From NCBI GenBank assembly GCA_022768065.1, contig JALELS010000002.1:1-64000 (forward strand): DNA of 64,000 nucleotides, given 5' to 3'. Under the pieces are notes generated by a model. It saw only the letters and a list, made by a program, of their open reading frames with translations. It had not been told where the DNA came from and made no database searches. Position numbers and translations under genes: made by a program. The DNA comes from Ruminococcus sp. (GTDB taxonomy: Bacteria > Bacillota > Clostridia > Oscillospirales > Acutalibacteraceae). Shown piece after piece: positions 1-8,389 of the stretch. Position 1 is the stretch's first letter; every line of letters begins with the position of its first letter.

Positions 1-180
1 CTCGATATTCTCGTGCTTTACATTGCTCGGTATCTTTCCGTAAATAAAAATCTTCTGGGGGTGCAAAGCATCGATCATTGTCTGATATTCTCGCTCCCAA
101 ATTTGGAAAATCTCTGCGCTTTCTTTTACCCACATTGTCGATATGGCGACAATGCTATGCTTTGGCTCGCCGTCTAAATA
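1..180 (-). pseudogene. DUF4417-family gene fragment (cut by the window edge and truncated at its 5' end)
   Basis: The minus strand has an open frame running from the edge of the tRNA-Trp terminator to the window start. It reads in part GEPKHSIVAIST, then LHPQKIFIYGKIP. These match my recollection of the conserved core of DUF4417 proteins, which are common on phages and conjugative elements. That core normally lies well inside the protein, so about half the gene is missing upstream, and there is no ribosome binding site or start between the terminator stem and the conserved block. The 3' end lies outside the window. The position just 3' of a tRNA gene suggests the remnant of an integrated mobile element. 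Family assignment is from motif memory only. Confidence 0.55.
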
Positions 181-223
181 CCAAAAAGAAACAGTCACCA
201 AAACGGTGACTGTTTCTTTTTGG
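181..223 (-). terminator. Intrinsic terminator of tRNA-Trp, overlapping the encoded CCA
   Basis: The arms are a perfect 19-bp inverted repeat around a 5-nt loop (AAAAC). The arm nearest the tRNA begins in the encoded CCA end, and both arms are bounded by A/T runs, so it can terminate in both directions. It also forms the exact boundary with the DUF4417 fragment. Confidence 0.85.
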
Positions 224-296
224 CAGGGGCAGAAGGACTTGAACCCTCGGCACGCGGTTTTGGAGACCGCTGCTCTACCAACTGAGCTATACCCCT
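221..296 (-). tRNA. tRNA-Trp (anticodon CCA)
   Basis: The minus strand folds into a full cloverleaf. The acceptor AGGGGTA pairs with TGCCCCT, the D-arm contains AGCTCAGTTGGTAGAGC, the anticodon stem GCGGT/ACCGC carries loop CTCCAAA, and the T-loop is TTCAAGT. The 3' CCA is encoded. The anticodon is CCA, which reads UGG. The gene is 76 nt including CCA. Confidence 0.95.
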
Positions 297-430
297 ATAT
301 TAAATTCTTCCTTGCGGAAACCACTTAGCTATTATACATATATTGCATCATTTTGTCAACAAAAATTCTTGCAAAATGTTTTTCCGAAACTATATTTTTA
401 AAAGGCTTTTTAAGTTTCGTATGCAAAAAA

Positions 431-460
431 TAAAGCCGATACCGTTTGGTATCGGCTTTA
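431..460 (-). terminator. Intrinsic terminator of the CAU tRNA
   Basis: Perfect 13-bp arms (TAAAGCCGATACC and its complement) surround a GTTT loop. On the minus strand the hairpin is followed by a T-rich run, directly 3' of the tRNA. Confidence 0.85.
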
Positions 461-465
461 TTTTA

Positions 466-542
466 TGGTGGACCATCAGGGACTCGAACCCCGGACCGCC
501 CGGTTATGAGCCGGATGCTCTAACCAACTGAGCTAATGGTCC
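466..542 (-). tRNA. tRNA with anticodon CAT (Met elongator or Ile2)
   Basis: The cloverleaf has acceptor GGACCAT/ATGGTCC, D-arm AGCTCAGTTGGTTAGAGC, anticodon loop CTCATAA, T-loop TTCGAGT and an encoded CCA. The anticodon CAT fits either elongator tRNA-Met or the tRNA-Ile2 whose C34 is converted to lysidine by TilS. The GGACC acceptor resembles Firmicutes Ile2, but I cannot settle the identity from sequence alone. It is not an initiator, because the first acceptor pair is a normal G-C. Confidence 0.88.
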
Positions 543-691
543 GCATCTAAACTGCTTGACTATTATATATATAAACGGCACAATTGTCAAGAGTTAATTT
601 TTCTTTTTTTAAAATAGTTACCGTTCCGAAGTTCGCCGCCGAAACTTGCGTAAAAACGCACAATTTTATATGATTTTGACACTTTTACATA

Positions 692-719
692 TTGCAAATC
701 CGAGGATTTATTATATAAT
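692..719 (+). promoter_or_regulatory. Promoter of the ATP-grasp operon
   Basis: TTGCAA and TATAAT are separated by 16 nt, and the -10 box lies about 65 nt before the first start codon. A second TTGACA at 676-681 lies further upstream without a matching -10. Confidence 0.6.
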
Positions 720-783
720 TATAAAAACGGGCTTTTATGCAGCTCTGTTTTTGTACAAAACATACAGCAGTTGAGGTGAGACT

Positions 784-2097
784 TTGTACGGACTTATAGA
801 CCATCAGGAAGAAATAAACCGTCTTATGTCACGCTACGGCGTAAAATTCGGACTTTATAAAAACAACAAATTCAACGAACGGCTTTTTCCCTTTGACACA
901 ATACCGCGCATAATACCGAAAAACGAATTTGAATTTCTCGAAAGAGGTCTGAAACAGCGTGTTTACGCTCTTAATTTGTTTTTAAACGACATTTATTCCG
1001 ACAAAAAAATCATACGCGATAAAATAATTCCCGAAGAGTTCATATACACTTCGCCGGGCTTTTCCGCACCGTGCGACAGGCTGACTCCGCCTAAAAAGAT
1101 ATATAATCACATTTCGGGTATAGATTTGGTACAGGGCAAGGATATGTGCTGGTATGTACTTGAGGACAATTTACGTATACCCTCCGGTGCGTCATACCCG
1201 ATGATAGCGCGCGAGCTTTGCCGCAGAGCAAGTCCCGACACGTTCCAAAACAATTCGGTAGACGACAACCGCGACTACGGCGAGCTTTTGCGCCGTGTTC
1301 TCGACGATGTAAACACGGGCGGCATAAATGTAATATTAACTCCCGGAAGATACAATTCGGCATTTTTTGAACATTCGTATCTTGCAGAGCGCACCAAAGC
1401 GGTATTTGCAATGCCGCAGGACCTTTTTGTTGAGGGAAATGTTCTCTATTACAGCGAATATTCGGGTGAGAGGCGTCGCGTCGGCACGGTCTACCGCCGA
1501 ATTTCAGACGAATACATTGACCCTATGACGTTTTATGCGGGCTCTCTTCTCGGAGTGCCGCATATCATAGATTCTTACAGAGCGGGCAATGTTGCGATTG
1601 TAAATGCGCCGGGAAACGGCATAGCCGACGATAAAGGCGTATACTATTTTGTTCCGCAAATGATAAAATACTATCTCGGAGAAGAACCGATACTAAACAA
1701 TGCCGTCACCTATCTGCCGATAATAAAAAAAGATCTCGATTATATAACCGAAAATCTGTCGTCGCTCGTTATAAAAGATGTATCGGAATCCGGCGGCTAC
1801 GGGGTCATATTCGGAAACACTCTTTCCAAAAACGAACTCTCTGCCCTAAAAGAAGCCGTTAAAGCTTCGCCGCGCCGATTTATAGCGCAGGAGGTAATAG
1901 ACTTTAAAGGTCTCAAAGTTTTTGAAAACGGCAGGCAGGTCGAAAGAAAAGCGGATCTTCGCGCGTTTGTGCTCTACGGAGACGAAATAACCGTTTGGCA
2001 CAGCGGACTTACACGCTATTCGCAAGACCCCGAGTCTTTTGTTGTAAACTCATCTCAGGGAGGAGGATTTAAAGACACATGGGTATTATCTCGATAA
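784..2097 (+). CDS. Circularly permuted ATP-grasp protein (COG2308 type)
   Basis: This 437-residue protein belongs to the circularly permuted ATP-grasp (CP_ATPgrasp_2) family. Recognisable blocks are VLEDNLRIPSGASYPM near residues 125-140, the acidic VNAPGNGIADDKGVYYF stretch near 280, and VIKDVSESGGYGVIFG near 335. These enzymes are predicted amidoligases that join amino acids or peptides using ATP, and they are nearly always encoded next to an alpha-E protein and a transglutaminase, as here. The start is TTG, placed by a GAGGTG ribosome binding site six bases upstream. The stop overlaps the next gene by 19 bases, implying translational coupling. The product made is unknown. Confidence 0.9.
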   Translation: MYGLIDHQEEINRLMSRYGVKFGLYKNNKFNERLFPFDTIPRIIPKNEFEFLERGLKQRVYALNLFLNDIYSDKKIIRDKIIPEEFIYTSPGFSAPCDRLTPPKKIYNHISGIDLVQGKDMCWYVLEDNLRIPSGASYPMIARELCRRASPDTFQNNSVDDNRDYGELLRRVLDDVNTGGINVILTPGRYNSAFFEHSYLAERTKAVFAMPQDLFVEGNVLYYSEYSGERRRVGTVYRRISDEYIDPMTFYAGSLLGVPHIIDSYRAGNVAIVNAPGNGIADDKGVYYFVPQMIKYYLGEEPILNNAVTYLPIIKKDLDYITENLSSLVIKDVSESGGYGVIFGNTLSKNELSALKEAVKASPRRFIAQEVIDFKGLKVFENGRQVERKADLRAFVLYGDEITVWHSGLTRYSQDPESFVVNSSQGGGFKDTWVLSR

Positions 2098-2771
2098 AAT
2101 CCACGGACAATCTCTTTTGGCTCGGCAGATATGTGGAGCGCGTCTTTACCACTCTTCGCGTTTTTTCGGAATATTACGATAAAATGATAGACAAAGACGA
2201 AAACGCCTATATTGATTTTTGCCGCAAGCTCGGTATAGAAAACACATATTCCTACAAGCAGGAATTTATAACGAAATACCTTTTTGACGAAAACGACCCG
2301 AATTCCGTTATGAGTAATTTACTCTGCGCCTATGACAACGCCGTTGTTATGCGTAACGAGATAAGCTCCGAAACGCTGTCATATATTCAAATGGCGGTAA
2401 ATTATATGGAACAAGGCAGAGAGAGCAGCGCGCCGATGCTTAAATTGCAGGAGGTATTTGACTGCATATTTGCATTTTGGGGCAGCGCCGACGATTTTGT
2501 GGAATCGGAAACGACGAGAAACATATTAAAATTCGGCAGAAGCGTAGAAAGGCTCGATTTATATACGAGATTTTCGTTTTCTCCGTCGCTTATAAAAAAG
2601 GAATTCAGCATACTTTTAAACCGTCTTTACAAAGTCGGCGTAGACTGCAACATCGACGCTATAAATACTCTTATGAACATTATCCTTGAAAAAGACGAAT
2701 ACAGCGAATACGACCTTTATACCGTGCGCGACGAGCTGTCTAAGGTATTTATTACCGCGCCGCTGTACTAA
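2079..2771 (+). CDS. Alpha-E domain protein (COG2307 type)
   Basis: This 230-residue protein opens with ISIKSTDNLFWLGRYVERV, the signature N-terminus of the alpha-helical alpha-E (DUF403) family, and repeats a related FGRSVERLDLYTRF motif near residue 150. The family is all-helical and is believed to act with circularly permuted ATP-grasp enzymes in peptide-bond formation. Its biochemical role is not established. The length is somewhat shorter than the usual ~300 residues. The ATG is preceded by AGGAGG inside the 3' end of the ATP-grasp gene, so the two are coupled. Confidence 0.88.
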   Translation: MGIISIKSTDNLFWLGRYVERVFTTLRVFSEYYDKMIDKDENAYIDFCRKLGIENTYSYKQEFITKYLFDENDPNSVMSNLLCAYDNAVVMRNEISSETLSYIQMAVNYMEQGRESSAPMLKLQEVFDCIFAFWGSADDFVESETTRNILKFGRSVERLDLYTRFSFSPSLIKKEFSILLNRLYKVGVDCNIDAINTLMNIILEKDEYSEYDLYTVRDELSKVFITAPLY

Positions 2772-2802
2772 ATACGAGGTATAAAAGAATTTGGAGGTCA
2801 GC

Positions 2803-3579
2803 GTGAAGCATATACGATTTTTTTACAGTATGAAAATTGATTTTTCGTTCCCTGTGATAAGGCACTGCTTTTCTTTGAGGTGTTTACCCTTTGATACGCC
2901 GTCGCAGAGGATAGAACTCATAAATGTAGATATAGAGCCGCACAATATGCTTACCGAAACGACGGACGGCTTCGGCAACAGGGTGCTCACCGACAGAATA
3001 ATCGAACCTCACTCAAAATTCATCGCAATAGTTGAGGGAAAAGCGAGCATAGACTTTTCAAAGCGCGAAAAGGAAGAGCTTAACTGCATTTATAAATATC
3101 CGTCGCAGCATACGGCGCCCGGAGAAAAAATCAACGAACTCGTATCGGGGCTCGGTGATATATCGAACCTTACCATGCTTGAGACCGCACAGGCGGTTTC
3201 AAAAAGAATCGGAGAAGTATTCAGTTACAAAAGCGGCGTAACAAACATAAACACCACCGCGGAAGAAGCTCTGCACCTCGGGTGCGGCGTTTGTCAGGAC
3301 TACGCGCATATATTTTTATCGGCGGCAAGACTTTCGGGTGTTCCGGCAAGATATGTTGCAGGCATACAAAAAGGTACCGGTGAAACGCACGCCTGGGCAG
3401 AGTTTTACGACGACGGCATATGGGTCGGAATTGACCCCACGAACCACCGAATGTGCGATGAAACATACCTTGCGCTAAGCCACGGCAGAGACTTTGCGGA
3501 CTGCGGTATCAACCGCGGGCTGTTTATCGGCGGCGGCACTCAAACACAAAGCATCGTGGCTACGGTAGAAGAAATATAA
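2803..3579 (+). CDS. Transglutaminase-like cysteine peptidase family protein
   Basis: This protein of about 258 residues has an N-terminal beta-rich region of the kind paired with COG1305 transglutaminases, then the catalytic core. The core shows GCGVCQDYAHIF (nucleophile Cys), ETHAWAEFY (His) and IDPTNH (Asp), so the triad is complete. In this conserved trio the enzyme probably cleaves or transfers the peptide product made by the ATP-grasp partner. The GTG start is chosen because GGAGGT lies five bases before it. An upstream in-frame TTG would itself be part of that ribosome binding site. It has no signal peptide, so it acts in the cytoplasm. Confidence 0.9.
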   Translation: MKHIRFFYSMKIDFSFPVIRHCFSLRCLPFDTPSQRIELINVDIEPHNMLTETTDGFGNRVLTDRIIEPHSKFIAIVEGKASIDFSKREKEELNCIYKYPSQHTAPGEKINELVSGLGDISNLTMLETAQAVSKRIGEVFSYKSGVTNINTTAEEALHLGCGVCQDYAHIFLSAARLSGVPARYVAGIQKGTGETHAWAEFYDDGIWVGIDPTNHRMCDETYLALSHGRDFADCGINRGLFIGGGTQTQSIVATVEEI

Positions 3580-3596
3580 AAAAGGAGTGGTTACCC

Positions 3597-3803
3597 ATGG
3601 CTCATTGGACGAAATGTTCACATCTTTTCAGAGCAGCCGAATACGAATGCTCGCATTGCGGCAACAAAAGCGACAAACCATATTTAGAGTGTCCGCACTG
3701 CGGCTCGGAAATGACATCTTATCAAAGCTACCACAGTTATGACCCGAGTTGGATTGACGAGATGGCGGATTATGACGAGATGTTCGGTGACGATGACGAC
3801 TGA
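3597..3803 (+). CDS. Small zinc-ribbon protein, 68 residues
   Basis: Two CxxC knuckles (CSHCG and CPHCG, 16 residues apart) form a probable zinc ribbon, and the C-terminus is strongly acidic, ending in GDDDD. A good AAGGAG ribosome binding site precedes the ATG, and the gene starts 17 bases after the transglutaminase stop in the same direction, followed by a terminator. It is therefore the last gene of this operon. I do not recognise a named family. Small zinc ribbons of this shape often act as protein-protein or nucleic-acid adaptors. Confidence 0.8.
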   Translation: MAHWTKCSHLFRAAEYECSHCGNKSDKPYLECPHCGSEMTSYQSYHSYDPSWIDEMADYDEMFGDDDD

Positions 3804-3826
3804 AAAACAATTTGTTCGGACAAAAA

Positions 3827-3862
3827 AAGAATCGGGCAGAGTATATCTGCTCGGTTCTTTTC
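3827..3862. terminator. Bidirectional terminator between convergent genes
   Basis: AAGAATCGGGCAGA and TCTGCTCGGTTCTT form a 14-bp stem with two G-U pairs and a GTATA loop, with A and T runs on either side. It lies between the zinc-ribbon gene and the convergent glycosylase gene. Confidence 0.8.
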
Positions 3863-3866
3863 TCTT

Positions 3867-4364
3867 TTATCGAAGATTGTTTTTTATCACCGACCAACTG
3901 TCTGTTAACCGTTCGAGATTATATGACGCATTGGCGGGGCTTGTAGACGGCAGAGCCACGGTATCTCTGCCGACGGTATTTTTAATGTATTTATTAAACA
4001 ATCTTTCGCTTGTTTTACCGTTTGAATAAATCTGCCTTATATCGCAGTAAGACAAAATCTCTCTTATGTCATTGGGCACTGCGTTTTTAATAGAGCTGTC
4101 GGAAGAGCCTACTATATCGCAGCTTTTTATAACGTCCCAAAGCGCGATATTGTGACTTTGCAAAAGAGCGGTTTTTTCTTCGCGGGACGACGGCACCGCA
4201 CAGCCGAGTACGGCGGCGAGCACCCGCCAAAAACGATTTTGGGGATGCCCGTAGTAAAAGGATACTTCCCTTGATTTAACCGACGGGAAGGAACCGAGTA
4301 TCAAAATTTTGGAATTGCCGTCATAAATCGGCGGTATTGTGTGCAAAAGATGCTCCGAAGTCAT
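3867..4364 (-). CDS. DNA-deoxyinosine glycosylase (uracil-DNA glycosylase superfamily)
   Basis: This 165-residue protein has the hypoxanthine-DNA glycosylase form of the UDG fold. It carries ILILGSFPSVKS in the first catalytic motif, an FYYGHPQNRFW block, IALWDVIKSC, and the C-terminal LPSTSPANASY loop that contacts the minor groove. The family excises deaminated adenine (hypoxanthine) and starts base excision repair. Its ATG overlaps the permease stop codon by four bases (ATGA), so it is cotranslated with the BceAB-type transporter, an unusual partner for a repair enzyme. Confidence 0.88.
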   Translation of the reverse strand: MTSEHLLHTIPPIYDGNSKILILGSFPSVKSREVSFYYGHPQNRFWRVLAAVLGCAVPSSREEKTALLQSHNIALWDVIKSCDIVGSSDSSIKNAVPNDIREILSYCDIRQIYSNGKTSERLFNKYIKNTVGRDTVALPSTSPANASYNLERLTDSWSVIKNNLR

Positions 4365-6358
4365 TGGTTTTTATCCTCAACTATTCTGTAATAGGTTCTT
4401 GCCGTTACAGCATACACCAAAGCGTAAATAATTGCAAATACGGCTATTGTGGCAACGGTGCACCAGAAGAACAGCGTAACATTGCTGAGGTTCAGCAGTT
4501 TTAAGAGCTTTGTAATTACTTTAAATCCGAAGCAGATATGAATTACGGCTGTAACGAGCGGCAGGAAAAACACGGTGAGAACTTGGGAATGAATACTCTT
4601 TTTGACTTCTTTTTTGCTCATTCCGACATTTTGCATTATTATATAGCGCTGCTTATCGTCATAACCCTCGGAAATCTGCTTGTAGTAAATTATCAAAACC
4701 GTTGCCACAAGGAAGAGAAGTCCTAAAGTTATGCCTATAAAGAACAGACCGCCGTACAGAGACATCATATTGTCGCGTGAGGTTTCGGCACAATTCAATT
4801 CGACAGCGGAGGTCTCGCTTATATCGCAAAAAAGAAGCGATATATCTTTCATATAGCCTTTTTGCACGTCTTTGGGCGCGTCGGTATCAAATCCGTAAGC
4901 AAAACTCATATCGGTGTGAGAGGCGTCTGCACCCTCGCTTTTGTAACCCATGGAATTATATATCGACATGGCGGCTTTTTCATCGGAAACAATATAGTAG
5001 CTGTAATTTGTGGTAAACGCCGCGTAAGAATCAATGGTCGGGAAAACGCCCACGGTATGCTTTATTTTATATGTGCCGTCGCCGAATTTTACCGTACCCG
5101 AAAATACTTTTCCGCGCGGCGTATATGCCAGCACTTCGTCGCTTTGGAGCGTTTCGTTTTGACCTGTTATCCTGTTGTATTCCGACACCGGTATCAGCGT
5201 CACTATATCTACTCCGAGTCCGTCGTTGTAGTCGGGGGTTACGGTAGCCGTATAGCCGCTGTCGTTAGCATAAGACGAAAACGAGAGATAGCGATAATAG
5301 AGTTCATTTTCGCTTTCTATACCGTATTTTTTGGCTTGTGTCGTCATAACATCGGCATAATCTTTGCAATTTTCCGTCGTTGCGTTTTGCACGTCGATAT
5401 AAATATTGCGAGGATACCGCGTGCGCATAACGTCCTCCGTACCGGCATAGAGCGATACCGTGGTAGACACGGTTACAAGCACCGCGGTGGAAAGTATGCA
5501 GATACTCGCAAGTCCCGCCGCATTTTGCTTCATACGGTACATCATACTTGAAACGGAAGTAAAATGTTTTGCCTTATAATAATACTTTTTATTTTTCCTG
5601 AGAGCTTTTAATATCCATATACTGCCCGAAGAAAACAACATAAACGTCCCGACTATTACAAGCAAAACCGCCACAAAGAACGCCCACATTGCCGTTATCG
5701 GAGATTTTACGACAAGAGCTATGGTGTAGCCGGCTATAAGGCACACAGCGCCCAAAACAGCCGTTAACGCCTTTGCCTTCGGCTCTTTTTCGCCTGCACT
5801 TCCGCCTTTAAGAAGTTCAACCGGATTTGCAAGATGAATACTTAAAAGGTTATGGAAGAGATTTAAAAGCGCAACCGCTCCGAACACCAAAAGTGTAGCG
5901 TCCACCGTTGATTGACAGAATCTGAAATCGATGTCTCCGCCGAATTTCAGTATTTTAAGCAGCAGTAAAAATGTAAGCTTTGAAAAGAGTGCGCCTACGG
6001 CAATACCTGCCGCAGTTCCGAAAATATAGGTATAGGCAGTTTCGATAAAGAGAATTTTTGCTATATGGCGTTTTTCCATACCGAGAATATTATAAAGCCC
6101 GAACTCTTTTTTACGCCGCTTTATAAGGAAACTGTTTGTGTAAAACAAGAATATAGCGGAAAAAATACCGACCGTTACAAGCGCAAACGACAAAAGCAGA
6201 TGAAGAGAGTCGTTATCTACCCATTTTATGTTTGCTATTGTGCCGACCACAAAAAACATAGCCGTTGTAAATATACACGTCAAAATATACGGCACGTATG
6301 TTTTACGGTTGTTTTTAAGATTTTGAACGGCAAGCTTTGAATAGAAAAATTTATTCAT
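4361..6358 (-). CDS. BceB-type ABC transporter permease (FtsX domains)
   Basis: This 665-residue membrane protein begins NKFFYSKLAVQNLKNNRKTYVPYIL, typical of BceB permeases, written here only in outline. It has ten predicted membrane segments: one, then a first FtsX block of three, two further segments, a pair flanking a large external domain (about residues 310-530), and a final FtsX block. BceB-type transporters detect and detoxify peptide antibiotics that target lipid II-cycle intermediates and activate their own kinase. The ATG is preferred over a GTG three codons upstream because of ribosome binding site spacing. The gene overlaps the ATPase by eight bases. Confidence 0.9.
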   Translation of the reverse strand: MNKFFYSKLAVQNLKNNRKTYVPYILTCIFTTAMFFVVGTIANIKWVDNDSLHLLLSFALVTVGIFSAIFLFYTNSFLIKRRKKEFGLYNILGMEKRHIAKILFIETAYTYIFGTAAGIAVGALFSKLTFLLLLKILKFGGDIDFRFCQSTVDATLLVFGAVALLNLFHNLLSIHLANPVELLKGGSAGEKEPKAKALTAVLGAVCLIAGYTIALVVKSPITAMWAFFVAVLLVIVGTFMLFSSGSIWILKALRKNKKYYYKAKHFTSVSSMMYRMKQNAAGLASICILSTAVLVTVSTTVSLYAGTEDVMRTRYPRNIYIDVQNATTENCKDYADVMTTQAKKYGIESENELYYRYLSFSSYANDSGYTATVTPDYNDGLGVDIVTLIPVSEYNRITGQNETLQSDEVLAYTPRGKVFSGTVKFGDGTYKIKHTVGVFPTIDSYAAFTTNYSYYIVSDEKAAMSIYNSMGYKSEGADASHTDMSFAYGFDTDAPKDVQKGYMKDISLLFCDISETSAVELNCAETSRDNMMSLYGGLFFIGITLGLLFLVATVLIIYYKQISEGYDDKQRYIIMQNVGMSKKEVKKSIHSQVLTVFFLPLVTAVIHICFGFKVITKLLKLLNLSNVTLFFWCTVATIAVFAIIYALVYAVTARTYYRIVEDKNQ

Positions 6359-7118
6359 TGCTCTCACCTCTCGTTGACATTGCGGTGAGAGTATCGGAAA
6401 TTTTCTGGAACATTTCGTCGTTATCCATACTTCCGCGATAAATCTGATTGAACACCTCGCCGTCCTTTATGAACATAACTCTTTTGGCGCAGGACGCCGC
6501 CTTTGTGGAGTGTGTAACCATTAAAATGGTCTGACCCTCCTCGTTAAAATCGCCGAACAGCTTTAAAAGAGCATCGGAAGCCTTTGAGTCAAGAGCACCG
6601 GTGGGCTCATCAGCCAATACTATCTGCGGATAAGTTATGAGCGCTCTTGCCACGGCGGCGCGCTGTTTTTGTCCGCCCGAAACCTCATAGGGGAACTTTG
6701 AGAGTATTTCGGTAATACCCAATTTTTCGGCAAGAGGCTTCAGCCTCTTTACCATTTCATCGTACGGCTTGCCCGAAAGCACAAGCGGAAGAAAGATGTT
6801 GTCTTTTAAAGAGAATGTATCCAACAGATTGAAATCCTGAAATACAAATCCGAGATTATCACGGCGAAATGACGATATTTCTTTTTCGCTTATGGCAGAT
6901 AAGCTTCTGCCGTTCAAGAGCACCTCTCCGCTCGTAGGCTTATCAAGCGACGCCAAAATATTGAGCAAGGTGGTTTTGCCCGAACCCGATTCTCCCATTA
7001 TGGCGACATACTCGCCCTTTTCCACGGAAAAACTGACATTGGAAAGAGCCTGAACGTGTGCTCCGCCGAAACGGGTCGTATAAACCTTTTTCAAATTGTT
7101 TACTTCTAAAAGCGGCAT
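6351..7118 (-). CDS. BceA-type ABC transporter ATP-binding protein
   Basis: This 255-residue ATPase has Walker A GESGSGKTTL, the Q-loop in VFQDFNLLD, signature SGGQKQRAAVARAL, Walker B IVLADEPTGALDS and the H-loop at MVTHSTKAAS. It belongs to the MacB/LolD-like branch that energises BceB permeases. It is encoded directly upstream of the permease and downstream of the kinase/regulator pair. A BceR-type operator lies about 240 bases upstream of its start, which indicates induction by the paired two-component system. Confidence 0.93.
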   Translation of the reverse strand: MPLLEVNNLKKVYTTRFGGAHVQALSNVSFSVEKGEYVAIMGESGSGKTTLLNILASLDKPTSGEVLLNGRSLSAISEKEISSFRRDNLGFVFQDFNLLDTFSLKDNIFLPLVLSGKPYDEMVKRLKPLAEKLGITEILSKFPYEVSGGQKQRAAVARALITYPQIVLADEPTGALDSKASDALLKLFGDFNEEGQTILMVTHSTKAASCAKRVMFIKDGEVFNQIYRGSMDNDEMFQKISDTLTAMSTRGESNE

Positions 7119-7295
7119 AATAATTACCGTAGCCTTTCCGCTACAAATATTTCATAAACAAACACGGTTAATCCTTGCTGTAGCCGTACAAGGCGTGACG
7201 GGAATTTCGTCTGTCTCAAAATTCATAACTGAGCGACTTTAATTTTTCGGCGTGATTTTTCGCACCGAATGCTTCCCTTTGTTTATTGCACGTTC

Positions 7296-7369
7296 AGTAT
7301 ATCAAAACGGAGAATCGCAAGCCATCGAAAAGGCTTACAATTCCCCTTTTAAACTTACATTTTTGTAAG
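7296..7369 (-). promoter_or_regulatory. BceR-type operator and bceAB promoter
   Basis: The perfect inverted repeat CTTACA-TTTT-TGTAAG (7354-7369) matches TNACA-N4-TGTAA, the site I recall for BceR-like regulators. Downstream on the minus strand a TATACT -10 box (7296-7301) has only a weak -35, as expected for an activator-dependent promoter. The 258-base gap to the kinase stop otherwise holds no gene. Confidence 0.65.
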
Positions 7370-7375
7370 GAAGCG

Positions 7376-8383
7376 TTATTCCACTCCGAGGCTGACGGTG
7401 TCAAGACCCAGTTTGACCGCAGTCCCATTTCCCACTTCGGAGGTCACCGTAATTGTATGGGAGAGCTTTGTGAGTATCTTTTTGCAGAGAAAAAGCCCTA
7501 TTCCCGTAGATTTTTTATCCTCTCTGCCGTTGAATCCCGTAAAGCCCTTTTCAAAAATACGCGGTAAATCTTCGGGTCTTATCCCTATGCCCGTATCGGC
7601 AATAACAAGCGTCTTTTCGGCGTTTTTATCCATATATATTTCCACCGTGCCCTCCGAAGTATATTTCAGCGCATTGGAAATAATCTGTTCAATTACAAAC
7701 GACAGCCACTTCTCATCGGTAAGCACACGGCAGTCGATGTCGCCCACAATAACCTTTGTCTTTTTGCGCAGGAATTGTTTTCTGTATTTTTTAACCGCAG
7801 AACGCACAATCTTGCCTAAATCATAGCTTTTAATTTCGAGGTCGGAAGAGATGCTGTCGGAACGGATGTACTGAAGCACCATTTCAACATATTGCTCTAT
7901 TTTAAAAAGCTGCTCTTCAAGCTCGTCGTTTTCCGGGGAATTGCCTGTTTGCAGCAGTAGCCTCATAGCGGCTATGGGAGTTTTAATCTGATGCGCCCAG
8001 AGAGTAAAATAGTCCGCCGAATCGCTGTATTTGCGATTCATACGTGTTTCGGCGTCTGTTTTGAGTGCGGACATCTTTTCGGCAATATCGGCAAGGTCCT
8101 TTTTTACGGGATCATTATAATCCGGCAATCTGAGAACGGCATACTCCGCGTCGTTTTTAATTTTTTCGAGTCTCTTATGTTTTTTGTATACTGCGGAAAA
8201 TCGCAGAATAAATACAATAAAAAGAATTACGGCGGAGATGAGCGTCGCATACAGCACCGGCTCCGTTTCCACTCCGTAAAGCCAGAATACCGTATAAAAT
8301 ACCGCCGCCGCAAATATAAACGATAATACGGACAAAATATTGTCCGCCGTATATCCGAAAAGTGCTTTAAACCAATCTTTCAT
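7376..8383 (-). CDS. BceS-type intramembrane-sensing histidine kinase
   Basis: This 335-residue kinase has two membrane helices at residues ~12-60 with almost no external loop, as in kinases that sense through a BceAB transporter. The dimerisation helix carries ADYFTLWAHQIKTPIAAMRL with the phospho-accepting His, followed by the N-box QIISNALKYTSEG, G1 IADTGIGIRPEDL and G2 STGIGLFLCKKIL. All catalytic boxes are intact. It starts six bases after the response regulator stop. That stop is an amber codon in the same frame as the kinase. Confidence 0.92.
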   Translation of the reverse strand: MKDWFKALFGYTADNILSVLSFIFAAAVFYTVFWLYGVETEPVLYATLISAVILFIVFILRFSAVYKKHKRLEKIKNDAEYAVLRLPDYNDPVKKDLADIAEKMSALKTDAETRMNRKYSDSADYFTLWAHQIKTPIAAMRLLLQTGNSPENDELEEQLFKIEQYVEMVLQYIRSDSISSDLEIKSYDLGKIVRSAVKKYRKQFLRKKTKVIVGDIDCRVLTDEKWLSFVIEQIISNALKYTSEGTVEIYMDKNAEKTLVIADTGIGIRPEDLPRIFEKGFTGFNGREDKKSTGIGLFLCKKILTKLSHTITVTSEVGNGTAVKLGLDTVSLGVE

Positions 8384-8389
8384 AAAAAC

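Noticed and set aside
143-531. Two ~60-residue ORFs on the plus strand
   Set aside because: They run across the antisense strands of the two tRNA genes and their terminators.
4862-5551. 229-residue ORF on the plus strand
   Set aside because: It lies entirely antisense to the BceB permease, is rich in Arg/His/Tyr as expected of a shadow frame, and has no ribosome binding site.
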